From assembly GCA_016219075.1 (NCBI GenBank), contig JACRCJ010000250.1:1-7723 (forward strand): DNA of 7,723 nt. The letters are read 5' to 3'. Both the position numbers and the translations under genes were made by a program. Every line of letters starts with the position of its first letter. Positions within the stretch are counted from its first letter, which is position 1. This document shows positions 1 through 4,713 of this stretch, in pieces. This DNA is from Deltaproteobacteria bacterium. Its GTDB lineage: Bacteria > Desulfobacterota > GWC2-55-46. Under the pieces are notes generated by a model that made no database searches, was not told where the DNA came from, and was given only the letters and a program-made list of their open reading frames with translations.

Positions 1-72
1 ATAGAGTCGAAGAAAGTCCCGTTCTTCAAGGCCGGCAAAGAGATCAGGGAGAGGATAAACAACTCCAAGTAA
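1..72 (+). CDS. HU/IHF-family DNA-binding protein, C-terminal fragment
   Basis: Frame 1 is open from the window edge to a TAA at 70-72 and gives 23 residues ending in a basic tail. The segment KKVPFFKAGKEIRERIN matches the well-known C-terminus of HU/IHF proteins, where a K-x-PxFKxGKxLRxR pattern closes the DNA-binding fold. Proteins of this family are about 90-100 residues long, act as dimers and bend DNA in the nucleoid; only the last quarter is visible here. The start lies outside the window. The next gene begins 4 bp downstream, so the two are probably transcribed together. Assignment to HU versus IHF alpha or beta cannot be made from this fragment. Confidence 0.72.
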   Translation: MESKKVPFFKAGKEIRERINNSK

Positions 73-76
73 AATT

Positions 77-556
77 ATGAAACAGTTATGGGCCCCCTGG
101 AGGATGGAATACATACAGGGCGAAAAAGACGACAGATGCATATTCTGCACGGCTTCTGAAAAAGACAGTAGAAAAAGCCTTCTCCTTTTCAAAGGCTCCG
201 TTTCGATCGTCATGCTCAACAAATACCCTTACAACAACGGCCACATCATGATAGCGCCCGCAAGGCATGTCGCCAGGCTCGATGACGTCACTCCCGAAGA
301 AGGCTTCGACATCTTCAGGCTTGTACGCCACGCCTCGACGGTACTGAACACACTGCTTAAAACAGACGGCCTCAACATAGGGATGAATGTCGGCAAGGCC
401 GCCGGGGCCGGCATAGACGACCACCTTCACATGCATGTCGTACCACGGTGGAGCGGGGACGCGAACTTCATGCCGGTCATCGGAGAGGTAAAGGTCATGC
501 CCGAGCACCTCGGCGAGACCTTTGAAAAGCTGAAACCTTACTTTGAACATCTATGA
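77..556 (+). CDS. HIT-family nucleotide hydrolase/phosphorylase (Ap4A-type)
   Basis: The 159-residue protein carries the histidine-triad signature HLHMHVV (His116, His118, His120), preceded by the conserved stretch around NVGKAAGAGIDDH. The middle His is the nucleotidylated nucleophile in the family. A CxxC pair (Cys21, Cys24) near the N-terminus is the usual half of a structural zinc site, and the motif NNGHIMIAP (53-61) is the family's core strand. The opening LWAPWRMEYI is typical of the bacterial branch related to Ap4A phosphorylases/hydrolases, cytosolic enzymes that clear dinucleoside polyphosphates. Length is normal and no key residue is missing. ATG at 77 is 4 bp after the stop of the HU-like gene. 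No good Shine-Dalgarno lies at the right distance (a purine run at 46-54 is too far), so translational coupling to the upstream gene is likely. The exact substrate is not determined by the sequence. Confidence 0.93.
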   Translation: MKQLWAPWRMEYIQGEKDDRCIFCTASEKDSRKSLLLFKGSVSIVMLNKYPYNNGHIMIAPARHVARLDDVTPEEGFDIFRLVRHASTVLNTLLKTDGLNIGMNVGKAAGAGIDDHLHMHVVPRWSGDANFMPVIGEVKVMPEHLGETFEKLKPYFEHL

Positions 557-620
557 GCCTCCTTTCGCCTTTTACCGGCCCCTTTCGTACGGTTAATATC
601 GCAGAGGTTTTCAGTGCAAC

Positions 621-678
621 GGCAATGGACCCTTTCCGGGCTTAAAACCCCAGGGTTATCTGAGCGTTAAAAATAAAC
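621..678. repeat. Dispersed intergenic repeat, copy A
   Basis: This segment shares an organised pattern with 4628-4688: AATGGACCCT (624-633), seven variable bases including GGG, CTTAAAACCC (641-650), a variable G/T stretch, then GAGCGTTAAAAATAAA (662-677). The last block is a 16-base exact match to 4672-4687. The order and spacing of the first two blocks are identical in the two copies. Its core CTTAAAACCC is half of a palindrome seen more completely in the third copy near 7509-7530. Copy A ends just upstream of promoter P1, so its A/T-rich tail could also serve as an upstream promoter element. No coding content is seen. Confidence 0.75.
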
Positions 679-685
679 TTTGGCC

Positions 686-714
686 TTGACAACGAGGCCG
701 CTTTATTATAAATT
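686..714 (+). promoter_or_regulatory. Candidate sigma-70-type promoter P1 for the riboswitch transcript
   Basis: A perfect -35 hexamer TTGACA lies at 686-691. Downstream, TATAAA at 707-712 gives a 15-bp spacer (short), and the weaker TAAATT at 709-714 gives 17 bp. Either would start transcription near 719-723, shortly before the riboswitch aptamer. A GGCC inverted repeat (682-685 and 696-699) flanks the -35 box. The A/T-rich tail of repeat copy A sits immediately upstream. The assignment rests on hexamer match and position. Confidence 0.6.
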
Positions 715-737
715 CTACCCATATAGACGAAAGTCGA

Positions 738-814
738 CTTCCGTGACTGACGGAACCAAGGTGGTCACCACCGGGGAGCGGAAGACCCAAATAATCAAGC
801 CGACCGTCTGGGCA
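738..814 (+). promoter_or_regulatory. ZTP/ZMP (pfl) riboswitch aptamer
   Basis: The conserved pieces of the pfl motif are all present in order. P1 pairs CTTCCG (738-743) with CGGAAG (779-784). The GTGACTGACGG strand follows, then P2 pairs GGTGG (760-764) with CCACC (768-772) around a three-base loop, then comes the invariant GGGGAGCG (773-780), and finally CCGTCTGGGCA (804-814). The diagnostic pseudoknot GACGG (749-753) with CCGTC (804-808) is intact: the consensus has GGCG/CGCC, and here both strands have changed in a compensatory way, which supports a functional fold. The class binds the purine intermediate ZMP or its triphosphate ZTP, an alarmone of 10-formyl-THF shortage, and usually controls purine and one-carbon genes. 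The first gene downstream here is isocitrate dehydrogenase, which is not a usual target. Confidence 0.93.
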
Positions 815-866
815 TGAAACATGGCAGAAGTGACCCTCGCCATTTCAATTGCTCAGGCGGTTTTTT
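803..866 (+). terminator. Riboswitch expression platform: intrinsic terminator overlapping the pseudoknot strand
   Basis: ACCGTCTGGGCA (803-814) pairs over 12 consecutive positions, two of them G-U, with TGCTCAGGCGGT (850-861), and a T-rich tract runs from 861 to 866. Inside, TGAA/TTCA and ATGGC (821-825)/GCCAT (839-843) extend the stem with small bulges. The 5' arm includes the pseudoknot strand 804-808 and the conserved CTGGGCA. Ligand binding, which stabilises the pseudoknot, should therefore prevent the terminator and allow read-through. This is the ON-switch logic established for the ZTP class. It makes expression of whatever lies downstream dependent on ZTP for transcripts starting at P1. 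Confidence 0.88.
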
Positions 867-877
867 ATTGCCTGAAA

Positions 878-907
878 ACCCCCCGGGCTGTACGCCTCAG
901 GGGGGGT
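878..907 (+). other. GC-rich hairpin after the riboswitch terminator
   Basis: ACCCCCC (878-884) is complementary to GGGGGGT (901-907), with a 16-base loop. No T-run follows, so it does not look like a second intrinsic terminator. It could stabilise the 5' end of a processed transcript or be a degenerate repeat. Next to it, TCAGGC (853-858) in the terminator's 3' arm can also pair with GCCTGA (870-875), giving a possible alternative fold once RNA polymerase has passed. Confidence 0.5.
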
Positions 908-927
908 CAGTCAAGAACCGAAAAACC

Positions 928-956
928 TTGACAAAACCCGGGCAATCTGGTTTAGT
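928..956 (+). promoter_or_regulatory. Candidate promoter P2 directly upstream of icd
   Basis: A perfect -35 hexamer TTGACA (928-933) is followed after 17 bp by TTTAGT (951-956), which matches four of six bases of a -10 box. Transcription would start near 963, leaving a leader of about 100 bases before icd. If active, it would make icd expression independent of the ZTP riboswitch. A second TTGACT at 959-964 has no good -10 partner. The two CATATG boxes downstream (999-1004, 1010-1015) could be operator-like but would lie within the transcribed leader. Confidence 0.45.
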
Positions 957-1061
957 TGTTGACTCAAAAAATACACCAATAAACGCGGCGAAAACATACA
1001 TATGTTTTTCATATGCCGTAATATACTTATTACTTCTTGAGAAGACAAACAGGAGGAATGC

Positions 1062-3281
1062 ATGTCCATAAAGATTATTTATACGGCAGTCGATGAGGCA
1101 CCCGCGCTGGCGACTTACTCTTTACTCCCTATCGTCAAGGCGTTCACAGGGGCGGCCGGCGTTGTTGTTGAAACAAGGGATATCTCTTTAGCGGGAAGAA
1201 TCATCGCAAACTTTCCCGAAAACCTGACTGAGAGTCAAAGAAAACCTGATGACCTGGCCGCACTGGGTGAACTCGCGAAGACTCCTGAGGCCAACATCAT
1301 CAAGCTGCCGAATGTCAGCGCGTCTATCCCGCAGTTGAAAACCGCCATCAAAGAACTGCAGTCGCAGGGCTATAACGTCCCGGACTATCCGGAAGAGCCG
1401 AAAAACGACTCCGAAAAAGAGATCAAGGCCCGGTACGGCAAGGTCCTGGGGAGCGCCGTCAACCCGGTCCTCAGGGAAGGCAACTCGGACAGGAGAGCCG
1501 CGGCCTCGGTAAAAAATTACGCAAGAAAGCACCCGCATAAAATGGGCGCATGGAGCTCGGACTCAAAGTCCCATGTGGCGCACATGAATAGCGGCGATTT
1601 CTACGGCAGTGAAAAATCCGTGGCCGTCAAAGAGGCCGGAAATGTCAGGATCGAGTTCGTCGGCAAGGACGGTAATACCACGGTCCTCAAGGAAAAGACT
1701 GCCCTTAAGGCCGGCGAAGTAATCGACGCGTGTGTCATGAACCGCCTGGCGCTACGCAAATTCTATGAAGAGCAGATCGAAGACGCAAAAAAGAAAGGCG
1801 TGCTCTTCTCTTTACACCTCAAGGCCACGATGATGAAGGTCTCCGACCCCATCATGTTCGGTCATGCCGTTAGCGTTTTTTTCAAAGACGTATTTGAAAA
1901 ACACGCGTCCGTGATTAAAGATCTCGGCGTCGACGCAAATAACGGACTCGGCGACCTTTACGCAAAGATCGCGAAGCTGCCGGAAGGGAAGAGGGCCGAG
2001 ATCGAAGCGGACATAAAGGCATGTTATAAGAACCGCCCTGAGCTTGCGATGGTGAACTCGGAAAAAGGGATCACCAACCTGCATGTGCCAAGCGATGTGA
2101 TCATCGACGCGTCCATGCCGGTCGTGATCCGTGATTCAGGGAAAATGTGGGGCCCTGACGGCAAGCTCCACGACACCAAGGCGGTGATACCCGACAGATG
2201 TTACGCGGGCGTCTATCAGGAAGTCATAAACGACTGTAAAAAACACGGCGCTTTTGACCCTAAAACCATGGGAAGCGTTCCCAACGTGGGTCTCATGGCG
2301 CAAAAGGCGGAGGAGTACGGTTCTCACGACAAGACATTCAAGTCCCCCGGAAACGGTACGGTCCGGGTCGTTGACGCTTCAGGGATCACATTGCTGGAAC
2401 AGAGCGTGGAAGAGGGGGATCTCTTCCGCATGTGCCAGACAAAAGACGCGCCGATACAGGACTGGGTGAAGCTGGCCGTCTCCAGGGCGAGGGCGACCGG
2501 AGCGCCTGCCGTTTTCTGGTTGGACAAAAACAGGGCGCACGACGCAGAGCTCATCGAGAAGGTCAACCGCTACCTGAAGGACCACGATACGAAGGGTCTG
2601 GATATCAAGATCATGACCCCCGAAGAAGCCACGCGTTTCTCGCTGGAGCGCATAAGGGCGGGGAAAGACACTATCTCGGTCACCGGCAACGTGCTCCGCG
2701 ATTATCTCACCGACCTCTTTCCGATCATGGAACTGGGCACCAGCGCGAAGATGCTCTCAATAGTGCCCCTCATGGACGGCGGAGGGCTTTTTGAGACGGG
2801 CGCGGGCGGGTCAGCGCCCAAACATGTCCAGCAGTTTCTTGAAGAAGGGTACCTGAGATGGGATTCCCTCGGCGAATTTCTGGCCCTTGGAGTATCATTG
2901 GAACATCTGGCCAATACATTCAAAAATAAAAAGGCTCAGGTGCTGGCTGAGACGCTGGACCAGGCAAACGGTAAGATTCTCGATAACAACAGGTCGCCGG
3001 CCCGTAAGGTCGGTGAGCTGGACAACCGGGGAAGCCATTTTTACCTCGCTTTATACTGGGCCCAGGCGCTTGCCGAGCAGACACAGGACAAGGACCTTCA
3101 GGCGCGTTTTGCCAAGGCGGCGAAGCAGCTTGCGGACAACGAGTCAAAGATCCTTGGAGAGCTGACCGCCGCCCAGGGAAAACCTCAGGATATCGGCGGT
3201 TATTATCGCCCAAATCGTGAAAAGGCGTCAAAAGCGATGCGTCCCAGCTCAACCTTGAACGCGATAGTGGACGCTATCTGA
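1062..3281 (+). CDS. icd: Monomeric NADP-dependent isocitrate dehydrogenase
   Basis: The 739-residue protein is the large, monomeric type of isocitrate dehydrogenase, unrelated in length to the roughly 400-residue dimeric enzymes, and reads through nearly every conserved block of the family as I recall it from Azotobacter vinelandii. Substrate and metal residues are in place: Ser131, Asn134, Arg138 and Arg144 in GSAVNPVLREGNSDRR, Lys254, Asp349, Tyr419, and Arg546, Asp547 and Asp551 in GNVLRDYLTD. His588 in the GGSAPKHVQQF region fits the NADP site. It interconverts isocitrate and 2-oxoglutarate plus CO2 in the cytosol. In Chlorobium the monomeric form serves CO2 fixation in the reductive TCA cycle, and the ACL genes downstream suggest that role here. 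ATG at 1062 follows AGGAGG (1051-1056) by 5 bp, and the TGA is backed by an in-frame TAA. Of 33 Arg codons, 17 are CGN by hand count, more than in the neighbouring genes. Confidence 0.97.
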   Translation: MSIKIIYTAVDEAPALATYSLLPIVKAFTGAAGVVVETRDISLAGRIIANFPENLTESQRKPDDLAALGELAKTPEANIIKLPNVSASIPQLKTAIKELQSQGYNVPDYPEEPKNDSEKEIKARYGKVLGSAVNPVLREGNSDRRAAASVKNYARKHPHKMGAWSSDSKSHVAHMNSGDFYGSEKSVAVKEAGNVRIEFVGKDGNTTVLKEKTALKAGEVIDACVMNRLALRKFYEEQIEDAKKKGVLFSLHLKATMMKVSDPIMFGHAVSVFFKDVFEKHASVIKDLGVDANNGLGDLYAKIAKLPEGKRAEIEADIKACYKNRPELAMVNSEKGITNLHVPSDVIIDASMPVVIRDSGKMWGPDGKLHDTKAVIPDRCYAGVYQEVINDCKKHGAFDPKTMGSVPNVGLMAQKAEEYGSHDKTFKSPGNGTVRVVDASGITLLEQSVEEGDLFRMCQTKDAPIQDWVKLAVSRARATGAPAVFWLDKNRAHDAELIEKVNRYLKDHDTKGLDIKIMTPEEATRFSLERIRAGKDTISVTGNVLRDYLTDLFPIMELGTSAKMLSIVPLMDGGGLFETGAGGSAPKHVQQFLEEGYLRWDSLGEFLALGVSLEHLANTFKNKKAQVLAETLDQANGKILDNNRSPARKVGELDNRGSHFYLALYWAQALAEQTQDKDLQARFAKAAKQLADNESKILGELTAAQGKPQDIGGYYRPNREKASKAMRPSSTLNAIVDAI

Positions 3282-3344
3282 TAAGGGTCAGGTAATCGCA
3301 TTAACATCTTGTTTTTATTGATAATTTGAATAACGGAGGTAGTT

Positions 3345-4607
3345 ATGCAGCTTACAGGCCTTCTGTGGGGCCAGAAGCTCTTAAAACGCGTTGAGTTCCC
3401 GGCGGCCACTGTGCTCGGCCCCGAGGCGAGCGTTGACGAGATAAAGGACCTTATAAAAAAGTGCGGGCAGGTCTTCATAAAGCCCATCTTCAAAGGCGGA
3501 GTCGGCAAGAAGGGCAAGGCCGGCCTCATAGGAAGGGCCAAGGACATCACCACGGCCCTTAAAGAGAAGGAGAGGCTTTATTTCATCGAGCATACTTTCG
3601 CGAACTCAGTGGCCAAGGCCGACGGCGTTACCTTTGAAGGCGGGGTCCCTGCAGAGCACGAGGTCTACTTCTCGATTTCGGACTCAACCCTTTACCGCGC
3701 CCCCGTAATGACGATTACGCATCACGGCGGCATGGACATAGAAGAGCTGCCTAAGGATATGATAAGGGAAGTCCCCTTCGACCCCCTCACCGGGCTCAAG
3801 AGCTTCCATATTTCAAACGCCCTGGCCGAGCTCGGCGCCCCCGGCGAGATAATAAGCCCGCTGGTGCAGAACCTCCCGAAGCTCTGGACTCTTTACAACA
3901 ACTACGGCATGAACACCCTTGAGCTGAACCCCATCAGGATGTCTCCCGACTCAAAGGGCAGGCTTGTGCCGGTGGCGTGCGACTTCAAGGGCTCTTTCGA
4001 CATAGACAACCCGGCCTGGAAAAGACTCGAGCTCCCGGCCCACCTTTTCGCTTCTGACTACTCCGAGTTCGAACAGGAGATAAACCAGTTAAGGACATAC
4101 CAGGGCCAGAGCGACGTATTCGTGATGAACCCCCAGGGGACCATAACGGCCCCCACATTCGGCGGCGGGGCCAACGCCCTGGTCACCGAGCTACTCGGCG
4201 AGCGGGCGACTATCTCCTCCGACTTCGGCGGAAACCCACCTTACGAGAAGATGTTCCAGATATCAAGGATAGTATTCAAGTACTGGCTCAAGCAGTCCAA
4301 TGTCCTCTTCATAATCGGCGGCAAGGCCAACAACACCGACATCTTCGAGACCTTCAGGGCCATGGCCGACGCGCTGAAAGACTACTTCCACAAAAACGGC
4401 GCTACACCTCTTTATGTCGTAATAGGCAGGGGCGGGCCGAACCTCATAAGGGGCATGGCCTACATGAGGGACACGCTTGAGAACTTGAAGCTCCCGTACA
4501 GGTTCTTCGGCCATGACAGCGCCATGAGCGAGGTCGTCAACTACGCCCTCAACGTGGACAAGTGGATGGAGAGGGAAGGAAGAAAACACTTCTGCGACAG
4601 ACGGTAG
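3345..4607 (+). CDS. aclB: ATP-citrate lyase small subunit (ATP-grasp and citrate-binding)
   Basis: The 420-residue protein matches the N-terminal part of ACL, related to the beta chain of succinyl-CoA synthetase. Residues 1-215 form an ATP-grasp region: the VFIKPIFKGGVGKKGKAGL stretch (43-61) supplies lysines for nucleotide binding, and LELNP (192-196) is the metal-binding motif. Residues 255-400 form the flavodoxin-like citrate-binding half, with NPQGTI (262-267), FGGGAN (272-277), FIIGGKANN (322-330) and GRGGPN (361-366), all recognisable in human ACLY. It activates citrate with ATP and passes the phosphate to the histidine of AclA, leading to citryl-CoA. Length is close to the usual 400. 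GGAGGT (3335-3340) precedes the ATG by 4 bp. The 63-bp gap after icd has no terminator, so co-transcription is likely. Arg codons are mostly AGG (4 of 20 are CGN), unlike icd. Citryl-CoA synthetase would be the alternative, but the fused AclA downstream favours ACL. Confidence 0.92.
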   Translation: MQLTGLLWGQKLLKRVEFPAATVLGPEASVDEIKDLIKKCGQVFIKPIFKGGVGKKGKAGLIGRAKDITTALKEKERLYFIEHTFANSVAKADGVTFEGGVPAEHEVYFSISDSTLYRAPVMTITHHGGMDIEELPKDMIREVPFDPLTGLKSFHISNALAELGAPGEIISPLVQNLPKLWTLYNNYGMNTLELNPIRMSPDSKGRLVPVACDFKGSFDIDNPAWKRLELPAHLFASDYSEFEQEINQLRTYQGQSDVFVMNPQGTITAPTFGGGANALVTELLGERATISSDFGGNPPYEKMFQISRIVFKYWLKQSNVLFIIGGKANNTDIFETFRAMADALKDYFHKNGATPLYVVIGRGGPNLIRGMAYMRDTLENLKLPYRFFGHDSAMSEVVNYALNVDKWMEREGRKHFCDRR

Positions 4608-4627
4608 CGCCGCCGTGGAACGGCGCC

Positions 4628-4688
4628 GGCGTAATGGACCCTCCATGGGCTTAAAACCCGGGGTGTTTTCAGAGCGTTAAAAATAAAA
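4628..4688. repeat. Dispersed intergenic repeat, copy B (between aclB and aclA)
   Basis: AATGGACCCT (4633-4642), seven variable bases, CTTAAAACCC (4650-4659) and GAGCGTTAAAAATAAA (4672-4687) reproduce copy A in the same order with almost the same spacing. It fills more than half of the 106-bp gap between the two ACL subunit genes and ends 25 bp before the aclA start. Being transcribed within the operon, it could affect mRNA folding or processing, but nothing in the sequence proves a role. No terminator with a T-run is formed. Confidence 0.75.
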
Positions 4689-4713
4689 CCTTAAAGCAAA
4701 CGAGGCGGGTGTC

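Larger units (their letters stand above)
557..1061 (+). other. 505-bp regulatory leader between the HIT gene and icd
   Basis: No convincing protein gene lies here. From 5' to 3' it holds about 64 bp with no recognisable feature (557-620; no clear terminator for the HIT gene), dispersed repeat copy A, promoter P1, a ZTP riboswitch with its terminator, a C6/G7 hairpin, candidate promoter P2, two CATATG boxes (999-1004 and 1010-1015, 11 bp apart), a small CTTCT/AGAAG hairpin (1033-1044), and the ribosome binding site AGGAGG (1051-1056) 5 bp before the icd start. The last 150 bases are clearly more A/T-rich than the flanking genes, as expected of a promoter and leader region. Confidence 0.85.

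Noticed and set aside
878..907. The C6/G7 hairpin as a second tandem terminator
   Set aside because: There is no T-run after the stem and the loop is 16 bases, so it lacks the features of an intrinsic terminator.
814..1071. An open frame of 85 codons starting inside the riboswitch terminator
   Set aside because: It begins in the loop of the terminator, has no ribosome binding site, reads through hairpins and promoter-like sequence, overlaps the icd start, and shows no recognisable protein family.
3282..3344. A promoter in the icd-aclB gap (TTAACA and GATAAT)
   Set aside because: The spacing between the candidate hexamers is only 13 bp, too short for a sigma-70 promoter, and no terminator precedes it.
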